Positions 55,474 through 63,907 are shown, counted from the first letter of the stretch. The stretch: DNA of 64,000 nt from Thalassospira lucentensis (GCF_011806425.1 NZ_JAATOV010000002.1:62001-126000), one strand, 5' to 3'. The notes: a model not told the origin generated them from the sequence alone. Made by a program: numbers and translations.

Positions 55474-55503
55474 ACCGGGTGCCTTTGCACCCGGTTTTTT
55501 TTT
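55474..55503 (+). terminator. Rho-independent terminator after yfdX-like gene 1
   Basis: ACCGGGTGC and GCACCCGGT form a perfect 9-bp stem with a CTTT loop followed by eight T. It separates the two yfdX-like transcription units. Confidence 0.92.
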
Positions 55504-55610
55504 GCGTCAAAGGCGGGCTCACGCCGCCATCTGGGGCAACCGCCCATCCGCCAGATTTAGCCACCGCGCCACCTCGCCACCTCGCCAACATCCCAAAATC
55601 AACAACCACC

Positions 55611-55634
55611 AAGTGGGGGAAATAACCCCCACTT
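55611..55634. promoter_or_regulatory. Upstream activator site 2
   Basis: AAGTGGGGG-AAATAA-CCCCCACTT is a perfect 9-6-9 inverted repeat. Its CCACT edge ends exactly 59 bp before the -24 element, the same distance as at site 1. The repeat of sequence and spacing strongly implies one activator for both promoters. Confidence 0.75.
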
Positions 55635-55691
55635 TGCCCGACCAGCCAAGCGACCACCAACCAAAATCCCTATAAATCAAAGACTTATGAC

Positions 55692-55708
55692 TTGGCACGG
55701 CTGATGCA
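55692..55708 (+). promoter_or_regulatory. Sigma-54 promoter of yfdX-like gene 2
   Basis: TTGGCACG-GCTG-ATGCA has a perfect -24 element and a -12 element one base from consensus. GACTTATGA abuts it upstream, as at 54651. Transcription should begin near 55719, again about 100 nt before the start codon. Confidence 0.85.
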
Positions 55709-55818
55709 AAGATCACAGCAGCCAACAACAAATTGGCCCCCGCCGATCCCCATAAACGATTTCCGAGGACCGAACGGGCGAAAACAGATCTTTCCGTGTT
55801 TCGCAAAGGATAAGAACC

Positions 55819-56529
55819 ATGAAAAACCCTATTCGCAAAGTCGCCATGGTCACATTGATTGCCGGGATTGCTGCAACAACCATGACCCCGATTATCGCCA
55901 ATGCCGCAAGCAACGATAACGCCCGCGAAGCCAAACGCGCACAGGACCTTAATCAAATCAAAGCCAAGGCCGCGCATAAACAAGATGAAAAACAAGCCGC
56001 GATAAACGCCAAATACAGCGAACAAGCGTTTCAGGCGATCCAGAAAGTGCGCGCCGCACGCATCGCCATCGCCGCCGAAGACATCGACCACGCGACCACG
56101 CTGATCAATCAAGCGCAGAAGTCGCTGTCTGATATCAAAAAAGACGGTGCCAAAGGCATCCTGACCATCAATGTCGAGCAAATCGTGGATGAAAACGTGC
56201 TTGTGCCCGCATCCGCCTCAGCCGATCAAACCAGCGCAGCAGCATCGAAAGCAACCGCAACCAAGGCATCGGACACGACCCAAAAGGCCGATAAAGCTGC
56301 CCCGGAAATGGCGCAAACAAGTTTGGGCACCATTCAGGTTCTGATGCCCCTTGATGCCACCATTCAACAGCTTAACATCGCGGCCAACTTTATGAAGGAT
56401 ACCAAGCCCTTTGATGCCAGCCGCGCCCTTGCCACCGCCGAGGCCGGATTGGCGGTCCAAAGCTTCTATGTGGTTGGCCAGCCCCAGCCGATCAATCCGG
56501 ATCAAAATAACACGTCTGCTTCATCATAA
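55819..56529 (+). CDS. YfdX-family periplasmic protein 2
   Basis: A 236-residue secreted protein with a signal peptide ending ANAAS near 32. It has the YfdX core AFQAIQKVRAARIAIAAEDIDHATTLINQAQKSL near 75-110 and a C-terminal LNIAANFMKDTKPFDASRALATAEAGLAVQS helix pair. A central Ala/Thr/Lys/Ser-rich stretch (about 135-170) is an insert compared with protein 1. Signal peptides, promoters and family agree with protein 1, so they form a pair controlled together but transcribed separately. Confidence 0.75.
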   Translation: MKNPIRKVAMVTLIAGIAATTMTPIIANAASNDNAREAKRAQDLNQIKAKAAHKQDEKQAAINAKYSEQAFQAIQKVRAARIAIAAEDIDHATTLINQAQKSLSDIKKDGAKGILTINVEQIVDENVLVPASASADQTSAAASKATATKASDTTQKADKAAPEMAQTSLGTIQVLMPLDATIQQLNIAANFMKDTKPFDASRALATAEAGLAVQSFYVVGQPQPINPDQNNTSASS

Positions 56530-56550
56530 TGGCAGCGTTATCTTTGCCCC

Positions 56551-56588
56551 AAAAGGCGATCCCAGATCACGCGACTTGGGATCGCCTT
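56551..56588. terminator. Terminator after yfdX-like gene 2
   Basis: AAAGGCGATCCCA and TGGGATCGCCTTT form a perfect 13-bp stem with a 12-nt loop. Confidence 0.85.
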
Positions 56589-56721
56589 TGGCATGTCAGG
56601 GCGCCGCAAAGCCCCCTGCCCCAGAAACCTCCGCTCCCAAAAACGGACATAACAATTGGCACGCCCAAACTGCCGGTCTAACATTGCGGTGTTTTGATTA
56701 TCGCGGAATTTAGGGCCCCAA

Positions 56722-57123
56722 ATGATGGCAAAAACCGATCCCGACATGCGCCCTGTTTCCACCGGTCCGTGCAGCCGCATTGTGATCTATTGCAAGAATA
56801 TCGATGCAATGGTGCAGTTTTATACCGATCACTTTGGCTATCACGCCGATCAGAAAGACGGTGACCGCATTGTTGAACTCACCCCCGCACATGGCGGCCT
56901 GATCTTGATGCTTCATCCCGCAAGCAAGGGACAACGCGCCGGGCAGTCCCTGATAAAGTTGGTGTTTGATGTCCGTGACGTTGAACACACGCGCAGCCAA
57001 TTGATCGAACGCGGCATTAAGGTTGGGGCGCTGCATCAGGCGGATGGGTATGGCTTTGCCAATATGAAAGACCCGGCTGGCAATTCGGTTTCGATCTCAA
57101 GCCGGGCTTTTTCTGCGCTTTAA
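56722..57123 (+). CDS. VOC-superfamily (glyoxalase/dioxygenase-like) protein
   Basis: A 133-residue single VOC domain made of two beta-alpha-beta units (RIVIYCKNIDAMVQFYTDHFGY near 20-41; VFDVRDVEHTRSQLIERGI near 77-98) and the C-terminal FANMKDPAGNSVSIS segment. Metal ligands usual in glyoxalases (early His, terminal Glu) are not evident, so a non-enzymatic binding role is possible. It appears to be transcribed on its own. Confidence 0.78.
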   Translation: MMAKTDPDMRPVSTGPCSRIVIYCKNIDAMVQFYTDHFGYHADQKDGDRIVELTPAHGGLILMLHPASKGQRAGQSLIKLVFDVRDVEHTRSQLIERGIKVGALHQADGYGFANMKDPAGNSVSISSRAFSAL

Positions 57124-57234
57124 GGGCATTTCACCCATACATCTTATTGACGCCCCTGTCGGAACTTCGCATGATCCGCGACACGATTGGCAGTTCAAAC
57201 ATGCCGGTTCAAAAAAATGAGGGAGTTTCTGACA

Positions 57235-58221
57235 ATGAAAATCAACAAATCGGGTCTTTTGTCCGGCTTGGTCGTCGCAGGCAGCCTTTTTGCCGCCATG
57301 AGCAGCGCGTCGGCGGACACCATCAAGGTTGGCATCGCCAATTTTGGCGAACATCCGCAGCTGAACGCCGCGATTGCGGGCTTTAAGGAAGGCATGAGCG
57401 AAAACGGCTTTGTCGACGGAACCGACGTTACCTATTCCGAAAGCCACACCAACTTTGATGCATCTTTGGTCCCCCAAATGATCACGAAGTTGCAGGCTGA
57501 AAGTCCCAAACTGATCTATACCGTCACCACCCCGGTGTCCCAGATCGCCAAACAACTTTTGGCTGGATCGGGCATTCCAATCGTCTTTTCCGCTGTCACC
57601 GATCCGGTTGCCGCCAAACTGGTCCCGTCTTGGGATGAAGGCGATAAAAACATGACCGGCGCATCGGATTTGCAAGACATCGCAGCGGTTCTGGAATTCA
57701 CACGTAAATTCCTGCCCGATGCCAAACGTCTTGCTGTGCCCTATAACCCGGGCGAAGCAAACGATGTCGCCTTGCTTGAAAAAGTCGAAGAATTGGCCCC
57801 GGCGGCTGGTTTCTCGGTCGTGCCGGTGGGCATTGATAACGTCAATGACATCTTGCAGCGCATCACATCCGTCGCCGGTAAGGCCGACGTCATTTATACC
57901 CCGGCATCCAACCTGATCCAGCCGGCAATTGCCGCTGTGTCGGCGGCCGCACGCCAGATCGGTGTGCCGATTGTCAATTCCGATAGCTCAGCCGTTGCCG
58001 ATGGCACCGTCCCGGCCAGTTTCTCGGTCGATTATAAGCAGGTTGGCCTGAATGCCGGTAAAATCGCCGCAGAAATCCTGAACGGCAAATCACCGGCAGA
58101 TATTCCGCCGTCTGCGCCGACCTATGAAACCCATGCGCCGCTGATTTCAAAATCGGCTTCTGCGGCCTTTGGTGTTGAAATCCCGGCATCCTTTGACGAT
58201 TGCGGCTGCATTGTCGACTAA
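57235..58221 (+). CDS. ABC transporter binding protein (ABC_sub_bind, TrpX type)
   Basis: A 328-residue secreted binding protein with a signal peptide ending ASAD near residue 25. The fold is the Leu-binding-like ABC_sub_bind family: VGIANFGEHPQLNAAIAGFKEGMSENGFVDG near 30-60, IPIVFSAVTDPVAAKLV near 110, TPASNLIQPAIAAVSAAARQIGVPIVNSDSSAV near 220-252. It starts at 57235 after GAGGGAG. With the next two genes it forms a complete importer of the type that takes up tryptophan in streptococci. The ligand here is unknown. Confidence 0.88.
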   Translation: MKINKSGLLSGLVVAGSLFAAMSSASADTIKVGIANFGEHPQLNAAIAGFKEGMSENGFVDGTDVTYSESHTNFDASLVPQMITKLQAESPKLIYTVTTPVSQIAKQLLAGSGIPIVFSAVTDPVAAKLVPSWDEGDKNMTGASDLQDIAAVLEFTRKFLPDAKRLAVPYNPGEANDVALLEKVEELAPAAGFSVVPVGIDNVNDILQRITSVAGKADVIYTPASNLIQPAIAAVSAAARQIGVPIVNSDSSAVADGTVPASFSVDYKQVGLNAGKIAAEILNGKSPADIPPSAPTYETHAPLISKSASAAFGVEIPASFDDCGCIVD

Positions 58222-58347
58222 CTTCGCCCGACCCTAAACACAGATTGGCGCCGCGCGGGTCCCCCCGTCGGCGCCAATGCCATTCGGGCAGGTGCCAAAT
58301 ATCTTTTGCTTTTTTGTCATTGGCATCATGCCCCAAGGAGAAGACGG

Positions 58348-59127
58348 ATGCTTGAAATCCGATCTGCACGAAAAGTCTTTTATGCCGGTCAGCCGGATGA
58401 AAAAGTCGCACTTGATAACCTTGACCTGACGCTTCAAACCGGCGAATTCGGCGTTGTCATCGGATCAAACGGTGCGGGCAAAAGTACCATGCTCAATGCC
58501 GTATCAGGGGCCCTTCCCCTTGATAGCGGCCAAATCGCCATTAACGGCGATGACGTCACCAACACCCCGGTCCATCTGCGCGCCAAGCGTATCGCACGCG
58601 TGTTTCAGGACCCGATGCTTGGCACCGCGGCCAGCATGACCGTTGCGGAAAATATGCTACTTGCCGATTTGCGCAGTTCCAAACGCACCCTGTCGCGCGG
58701 GCTAAATGCCAAACGTCTGGCCGACTATAAGGACCGCCTTTCGGCCCTTGGTCTTGGCCTTGAAAACCGCCTTGATACCAAGGTTGAATTGCTGTCTGGC
58801 GGGCAGCGCCAATCCTTATCGCTGATCATGGCGGTCGGCGGATCGCCGGATTTATTGTTGCTTGATGAACATACCGCGGCCCTTGATCCGCGCACAGCCG
58901 ACCTTGTCATGCAGGCCACCGTGCGTGCGGTCGATACACTAAAACTGACGACATTGATGGTGACCCATAACATGGCCCATGCGGTTGATTTTGGTCACCG
59001 GGTCATCATGCTGGATGCCGGTCGGGTCAAATTGGAAATTGGCGGCGAAGATAAGGCCAATGTCACGGTGGCAAAACTGGTGGACCATTTCGCGGTCAAA
59101 ACCGATGCCATGATGTTGGGCGCGTAG
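58348..59127 (+). CDS. ABC transporter ATPase (TrpZ type)
   Basis: A 259-residue ATPase with Walker A GSNGAGKST near residue 46, the Q-loop VFQDPMLGTAASMTVAENM, signature LSGGQRQSLSLIMA, Walker B LLLLDEHTAALDPRT (His replaces the usual Pro after Glu, typical for this subgroup) and the switch His in VTHNM. The start follows AAGGAG. It lies 127 bp after the binding-protein gene. Confidence 0.9.
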   Translation: MLEIRSARKVFYAGQPDEKVALDNLDLTLQTGEFGVVIGSNGAGKSTMLNAVSGALPLDSGQIAINGDDVTNTPVHLRAKRIARVFQDPMLGTAASMTVAENMLLADLRSSKRTLSRGLNAKRLADYKDRLSALGLGLENRLDTKVELLSGGQRQSLSLIMAVGGSPDLLLLDEHTAALDPRTADLVMQATVRAVDTLKLTTLMVTHNMAHAVDFGHRVIMLDAGRVKLEIGGEDKANVTVAKLVDHFAVKTDAMMLGA

Positions 59128-59143
59128 GGGCGGATAAACTATT

Positions 59144-60076
59144 ATGATGGAATTCATTTCTTCGACCTTCACAAGCTATGTGGCACTCGTGCCCGTCACA
59201 CTTGCCCAAAGTTTCATTCTGGCATTTGTCGTGATGGGGATCATGATCCCGTTTCGCACCCTGCAATTCCCCGATTTAACCAGCGAAGGCGCCTATCCGC
59301 TGGGCGGTTGTATCTGTGGGGTTTTGATTGCCGCCGGGGTCAACCCGGCCCTTGCGATTTTGGCCGCTCTTGCCTGTGGCTTTTTGGCGGGCTGCTGTAC
59401 CGCCCTTATTCATCTGCGGTTTCGCATTCATACATTGCTTGCCGGGATCTTGATGATGACGATGCTTTACAGCATCAATCTGCGGATCATGGGCAAATCG
59501 AACCTGTCGATCTTTGGATCAGACAGCGTCTATAACTGGGCACCGTTTGTCACCCCGGGCTTCCCGGTCAGCAAGATCATCGTCGCCGGGCTGATTGGTG
59601 CGGCGGTATTTTTGGCCCTGAACTGGTTCTTTAAAACCGAAAAGGGAACGGCCCTTCGTGCGGTTGGCTCCAACCCGGCCATGGCAGAGGCACAAGGCAT
59701 TTCTGTCTGGGTATCGACCATTGTCGGTGTCGGCCTTGCCAGTGCCTTTTCCGCCACCAGTGGCGCGCTGATGGTCCAGTCACAGGGCTTTGCCGATGTG
59801 AATATGGGGCTTGGCATTCTGATTAACGGCCTTGCCGCCCTTATGATTGGCGAGGCGGTTGTCGGCAAAAAATCAGTCTGGCGGCAATTGCTCGCACCGT
59901 TTGTCGGGGCGATCATTTACTACCAACTGGTTTCGCTGTGCTTGGCGGCGGGCATGCCCCCGCCCGACCTGAAACTGGCGACCGGATTGTTCGTTTTGGC
60001 GATGCTGGCCTTGCCCAGCCTTAAACGCGGTCGTGGCGCAGGCGGCAGCCCAGCCCGCGAAAAGTTCCGCGAATAG
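59144..60076 (+). CDS. ABC transporter permease (BPD_transp_2, TrpY type)
   Basis: A 310-residue membrane protein with eight or nine helices of the branched-chain permease family. Features are TLQFPDLTSEGAYPLGG near 40-55, RFRIHTLLAGILMMTMLYSINLRIMG near 95-120 and the coupling segment KTEKGTALRAVGSNPAMAEAQGI near 160-182. It completes the importer whose ATPase gene ends 16 bp upstream. A strong terminator follows. Confidence 0.9.
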   Translation: MMEFISSTFTSYVALVPVTLAQSFILAFVVMGIMIPFRTLQFPDLTSEGAYPLGGCICGVLIAAGVNPALAILAALACGFLAGCCTALIHLRFRIHTLLAGILMMTMLYSINLRIMGKSNLSIFGSDSVYNWAPFVTPGFPVSKIIVAGLIGAAVFLALNWFFKTEKGTALRAVGSNPAMAEAQGISVWVSTIVGVGLASAFSATSGALMVQSQGFADVNMGLGILINGLAALMIGEAVVGKKSVWRQLLAPFVGAIIYYQLVSLCLAAGMPPPDLKLATGLFVLAMLALPSLKRGRGAGGSPAREKFRE

Positions 60077-60107
60077 GGAATGGCCGCACAAACATCATCT
60101 AAAACTC

Positions 60108-60136
60108 AAAGGGCGGGGGAAACTCCGCCCTTTTTT
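60108..60136 (+). terminator. Terminator after the TrpXYZ-type importer
   Basis: AAAGGGCGG and CCGCCCTTT pair around an 8-nt loop, followed by further T. It closes the three-gene importer operon. Confidence 0.88.
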
Positions 60137-60240
60137 GTGCCGCCGATATGGTTTTAGGAAATTCGTTACCATGCCCCGATACAGTGCAAACCAACACCGC
60201 AAACCAATAATGCAAACCAACCGTTTAAGGGAGATCACCT

Positions 60241-60627
60241 TTGCAAAAAATTAGCCTTGTCATTCTTGCCACCGGCGTTGTCGCGGCGGGCCTGTGGGGC
60301 ATTGGTGATTACATGTCACGCAAGGGCGAAGAACACGGTGATGTCACGCGCGGCCAAGCCATTGCCGAACAGACCTGCCTGCGCTGTCACACCAAATTTG
60401 CCGGTGATCCCCTGCCCAATCCCGATGTGACAAGTGCCCCGCCCTTGGCAAGTTTCGGGCAACGCTGGCCGCTTGAAAACCTGGAAGAAGCCCTGGCCGA
60501 AGGTATTTCGGTTTCCCATGATGACATGACCATGCCGGAATTCACCTTAACACCGCAAAGCATCGCCGATCTTTTGGTCTATCTTGGCGAACTGACCCGC
60601 CAAGCAAATGCCAAGGCCGATGGTTAA
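60241..60627 (+). CDS. Membrane-anchored or secreted monoheme cytochrome c
   Basis: A 128-residue protein with an N-terminal hydrophobic segment (residues 5-21) that is either a signal peptide or an anchor. It has one heme-binding motif, CLRCH, near residue 46. The Met ligand is probably in DDMTMPEF near 95. It resembles class I cytochromes of about 100 residues. The TTG start is supported by AAGGGAG with ideal spacing. It lies between the importer and a periplasmic binding protein and may be monocistronic. Redox partner unknown. Confidence 0.85.
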   Translation: MQKISLVILATGVVAAGLWGIGDYMSRKGEEHGDVTRGQAIAEQTCLRCHTKFAGDPLPNPDVTSAPPLASFGQRWPLENLEEALAEGISVSHDDMTMPEFTLTPQSIADLLVYLGELTRQANAKADG

Positions 60628-60645
60628 TCCGCCATAAACGGCCCC

Positions 60646-60696
60646 GGCGGCAACAGCCGCAACAGCAACAGTGGCAACAACTGCAACAGCAGCCAC
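60646..60696. repeat. CAACAG-rich low-complexity stretch
   Basis: About 50 bp made of imperfect GCAACA/CAACAG units (caacagccgcaacagcaac and similar) downstream of the cytochrome gene. It is a simple-sequence tract without spacers. It could expand or contract. Confidence 0.5.
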
Positions 60697-60786
60697 ACCA
60701 TCCGATAAATTCATGCGACGTGATGTAAATGCGCAACAAACGCCCCATCTGAAAAGACTGCGTTTGTTCGCTTACATGAGGTCCAC

Positions 60787-61554
60787 ATGCACCGTATCGT
60801 ACAGATTGTTGCATTTGTCTGCCTGATGCTTATTGGCAGCATGGGTGCAAAGGCACAGCAATCCCTTGTGGTGGTCAGCAACATCTATCCGCCCTATGTG
60901 ACCGAGGATGTGCAAAACAGTTTCCTGCCCGCCCTGTTTGACGAAATTGGCAAGGAAATGGGCGTTCGGTTTGAATTCAAAATTCTGCCGTGGCTGCGCT
61001 GTGAAAAACAGGTCGAAAATCACGATGCCTGGGGCGCAATTCCCTATCGCAAGACCGAAGACCGCGAAAAGACCTTTGCCTTTTCCGAACCGATCTATTT
61101 GCAGGATTCCCACTTTTTTGGTTATGACGCCGACGGGCACAAACCCCGCGCCACGTTTGATGAACTGACCGATCTGCGCGGCTATCGGATTGGTGGCATC
61201 AATGGCTATTACTATGAACCGTGGTTTGAACAGGCCGGGCTTGATGTCGATTATGCCAATTCCGAAGAACAGAATTTCCGCCGCCTCAAAGCCGGGCGCA
61301 TCGATCTGTTTTCCACCGCCACCACCATGGGCTGGCATCAAATCAAAACCCTGTTCCCGCCTGAGGAAGTCGCCCATTTCTATACGCTCGACAAACCATT
61401 GGTCGAAGGGGCTGGGCTATATTTAATGACCGCGCAAACCTTCCCCCAAAACGACGTCCTGCTCAAACGCTTTAACGTCGCACTCAACACCGTCAAAACG
61501 ACCGGCACCTATGGCGAGTTGGTCGAAAAATTTGGCCTGAAGCTGCGCTATTGA
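60787..61554 (+). CDS. Periplasmic solute-binding protein, family 3-like
   Basis: A 255-residue secreted protein with a signal peptide ending AKAQQ near residue 23. The mature part opens LVVVSNIYPPYVTED, then FLPALFDEIGKEMGVRFEFKILPWLRCEKQV, as in amino-acid-type (SBP_bac_3) proteins; LTDLRGYRIGGINGYYY and LKAGRIDLF follow. No permease or ATPase gene is adjacent, so it may serve a transporter elsewhere or act as a sensor domain. A CAACAG-rich tract lies upstream. Confidence 0.82.
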   Translation: MHRIVQIVAFVCLMLIGSMGAKAQQSLVVVSNIYPPYVTEDVQNSFLPALFDEIGKEMGVRFEFKILPWLRCEKQVENHDAWGAIPYRKTEDREKTFAFSEPIYLQDSHFFGYDADGHKPRATFDELTDLRGYRIGGINGYYYEPWFEQAGLDVDYANSEEQNFRRLKAGRIDLFSTATTMGWHQIKTLFPPEEVAHFYTLDKPLVEGAGLYLMTAQTFPQNDVLLKRFNVALNTVKTTGTYGELVEKFGLKLRY

Positions 61555-61878
61555 CCGTTAAATCGGGACGCGGTTAAAGAAAGCCCTAAAGTAGCCCCGA
61601 CTTTCTGGCGTTCAAACGCCAAAAGCGCAGTTCCGTTTCAGCCCCCAACACCCCATTTTCATGCCGTCGACTCTAACGGCAATTCAACCATCCACATCTT
61701 TGACCACGGATTACACGCTGTTTTCGGCAGCTTAAAGTTCAGGTAATTACGCATCTGCAGGCCACCTTCCAATTCGGCCAGACAGCGCACACCCTTGCCG
61801 ATTTTCAGGGCAAAGGTAACGACCACCACCTCCATTCTTGATTGCACGTTGCAAGGCGATTTTAAATTTTTGCTTGAC

Positions 61879-61892
61879 TTGAACCGGTTCAA
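61879..61892. promoter_or_regulatory. Palindrome TTGAACCGGTTCAA before the GntR gene
   Basis: A perfect 14-bp palindrome about 90 bp upstream of the GntR start. It is a good candidate operator for the FCD-type regulator. Confidence 0.55.
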
Positions 61893-61900
61893 AACAAAAA

Positions 61901-61927
61901 TTGGTCTGACGTCTGATGGCTGACCAA
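61901..61927. promoter_or_regulatory. TTGGTC/GACCAA inverted repeat before the GntR gene
   Basis: TTGGTC and GACCAA are separated by 15 bp. FadR-family operators commonly contain TGGT and ACCA half-sites, so this may be a second site for the adjacent regulator. Confidence 0.4.
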
Positions 61928-61981
61928 AAATGAATGATTTCAGCTTCCTCAGACCCGTTGTGACAAGCAAATAGGTGTGAT

Positions 61982-62704
61982 GTGCCGCAAGCGGATGGGG
62001 CTACAATTCGACCAATACAAACATCTGGGCGTCGCGATGCGATCCTGGAATCCCTGACCGATTTTATCGTCCGTTCCAATCTGGTCCCCGGCGACCAATT
62101 GCCGCCAGAACGTGAATTAATGGCGGGCCTGAAAGTCGGCAGATCAAGCATCCGCGAAGCCATCGGCCATCTACAGGCCTTGGGCATTGTTGAAATCAAA
62201 CGCGGATCAGGCACCTATCTGAAACGGCAGGTCTCGGAAAAGACCCTGTTCATGCCCCTTTCCATCGCCACCCAGCGTGATGGCCTGCTTCAAACCCTTG
62301 AAGTTCGCCGCGGGCTTGAGGTTGAGGCCAGCATGCTGGCCGCCAAACGCGCCACCGCCGATGACATCGACAAAATGCGCGCCGCCCTTGATGCGATGGA
62401 GGCCGAACATCTTGAATTTGGCACCGCCGGTCAGGCCGACCTTGTCTTTCACCTGTCGATTTACAACGCATCGGGCAACCCCCTGTTTGAGCAACTTCTC
62501 AGCCAGATGCGCGAAGCCTTTGAAAGCTTCTTTGCCCAACCGTTTAACCGTCCTGATTTCGCGCGTGAATCCTTTGAATTTCACCGCATGCTGTTTGACG
62601 CAATTGTTGCCGGAAACCCCGAACAAGCCCGCCAGCATACCCTTGCCATCCTTGAAATCGTCGAACGCGATATCGTGAGAATGTCTGATGAAGAACAACA
62701 ATAA
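61982..62704 (+). CDS. GntR-family regulator, FadR/FCD subgroup, of the lyase gene
   Basis: A 240-residue regulator with a GTG start, a winged helix (about 18-85; PPERELMAGLKVGRSSIREAIGHLQALGIVEIKRGSGTYL) and an FCD domain with DLVFHLSIYNASGNPLFEQLL near 150 and FHRMLFDAIVAGN near 200. Its last 17 bp overlap the PLP-lyase gene, so the two are expressed together. It probably controls its own operon through the palindromes upstream. Confidence 0.88.
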   Translation: MPQADGATIRPIQTSGRRDAILESLTDFIVRSNLVPGDQLPPERELMAGLKVGRSSIREAIGHLQALGIVEIKRGSGTYLKRQVSEKTLFMPLSIATQRDGLLQTLEVRRGLEVEASMLAAKRATADDIDKMRAALDAMEAEHLEFGTAGQADLVFHLSIYNASGNPLFEQLLSQMREAFESFFAQPFNRPDFARESFEFHRMLFDAIVAGNPEQARQHTLAILEIVERDIVRMSDEEQQ

Positions 62705-63875
62705 ATCCCAAGCCCCCAAAGCCCCGATTACCGCCCCCGAAAGCATCGTCGCCTATGACGCAAGCCACTTTGGCAATGCGGTTGTGCCACCGATTTTTCA
62801 GAACTCGTTATTTACCTTTGATGATTTCGACGACATGGTCGAAACCTATTCCGGGCGTAAAGTCCGCCCGGTTTATTCACGCGGGCTAAACCCGACCGTG
62901 CGCGCATTCGAAGAAAAAATTGCCCAACTTGAAAAAACCGAAGACGCCCTTGGCCTTGCCAGTGGCATGGCCGCGATTTCATCGGCGGTGCTATCGGTTG
63001 TTAAACCCGGCGACCGGATTGTATCGGTCGAACATTGCTATCCCGATGCCTACCGTTTTTTCGAAATGTTCCTGCGCGACATGAATGTGTCGGTCGACTA
63101 TGTCGATGGTCGCGATATTGATGCGGTGCGTGCCGCCCTGCCCGGCGCCAAGATTTTATATCTTGAAACCCCCACCAGTTGGACGTTTCACACCCACGAC
63201 ATTGCCGCCCTCTGTGCGATCGCGCGCGAACATGGCGCCGTTTCCATGATCGACAACAGTTGGGCATCGCCAATCTTTTGCCAGCCCGCAACACTTGGCT
63301 GCGACGTGGTCATTCATTCCGCGTCGAAATATCTTGGCGGGCATAGCGATGTCGTCGCCGGGGTGATTGCCGGGACGAAGGAATTTGTTGGCAATGTGCG
63401 GTCCAACATCTTGCCCTATCTGGGGTCAAAGCTGTCGGCGTTTGATAGTTGGTTGTTGCTGCGCGGCTTGCGCACCCTTCCGGCGCGCATGCGCGAACAT
63501 CAACGTTCGGCCATGATCATTGCCCAAAACCTTGCGAACCACGCCCATGTCACCGCGGTTCATTACCCCGGCCTGATGTCATCGGCCGCACCGGGGTTAA
63601 GTGGATCGTCTGGGCTTTTCTCATTCGAATTTTCACCCGAAATCGACATTCCGACCTTTGTCGATGCGCTACGGTTTTTCAAAATCGGCGTGTCCTGGGG
63701 CGGACATGAAAGCCTGATTGTCCCCGCGCTGGTAACGCGGGCGCAAGTGGGCGGACCAAATTCGGCGATACGCTTTGGCGTGCCCGAAAATCTGGTGCGT
63801 CTGCATATCGGCCTCGAAAGTGCCGACGACCTTTGGTCTGATCTGGCCTCTGCAATCGAGGCAAGCCTGAAGTAA
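62688..63875 (+). CDS. PLP-dependent cystathionine beta-lyase-like enzyme (Cys/Met metabolism family)
   Basis: A 395-residue enzyme of the MetB/MetC family. The PLP Lys is Lys214 in SASKYLGGHSDVV; upstream are YSRGLNPTVRAFEEKIAQLE near 63, ASGMAAISSAVLSVVKPGD, and the DNSWASP segment with the PLP Asp. The C-terminal domain has GLFSFEFSPEIDIPTFVDAL and the substrate-carboxylate Arg region GGPNSAIRFGVP. It may cleave cystathionine or a related thio-amino acid. The start overlaps the GntR gene and is followed 32 bp later by a secreted binding protein, so an uptake-and-cleavage operon is likely. Confidence 0.87.
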   Translation: MKNNNKSQAPKAPITAPESIVAYDASHFGNAVVPPIFQNSLFTFDDFDDMVETYSGRKVRPVYSRGLNPTVRAFEEKIAQLEKTEDALGLASGMAAISSAVLSVVKPGDRIVSVEHCYPDAYRFFEMFLRDMNVSVDYVDGRDIDAVRAALPGAKILYLETPTSWTFHTHDIAALCAIAREHGAVSMIDNSWASPIFCQPATLGCDVVIHSASKYLGGHSDVVAGVIAGTKEFVGNVRSNILPYLGSKLSAFDSWLLLRGLRTLPARMREHQRSAMIIAQNLANHAHVTAVHYPGLMSSAAPGLSGSSGLFSFEFSPEIDIPTFVDALRFFKIGVSWGGHESLIVPALVTRAQVGGPNSAIRFGVPENLVRLHIGLESADDLWSDLASAIEASLK

Positions 63876-63907
63876 AAAACCATCGTTAAAAAACAGGGAA
63901 CTTCACA

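Larger units (their letters stand above)
61555..61981. promoter_or_regulatory. Intergenic region before the GntR-lyase pair
   Basis: This 427-bp region contains a TGGCGTT-CA-AACGCCA hairpin (61606-61621) and two inverted repeats near the GntR start, listed separately. A 103-residue minus-strand frame (61659-61970) has no recognisable family or ribosome site and is not called as a gene. Confidence 0.4.

Noticed and set aside
56658-56675. Possible third sigma-54 promoter, TTGGCACG, before the VOC gene
   Set aside because: The -24 element is perfect, but the nearest GC for -12 is displaced by two bases and the upstream activator repeat is missing.
60646-60696. CAACAG tract as a direct-repeat array
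   Set aside because: It is a simple-sequence tract with no spacers of constant size.
61659-61970. 103-residue minus-strand frame in the gap before the GntR gene
   Set aside because: No ribosome site, family or codon-use support could be seen. It also spans the operator-like repeats. A decayed gene remains possible.
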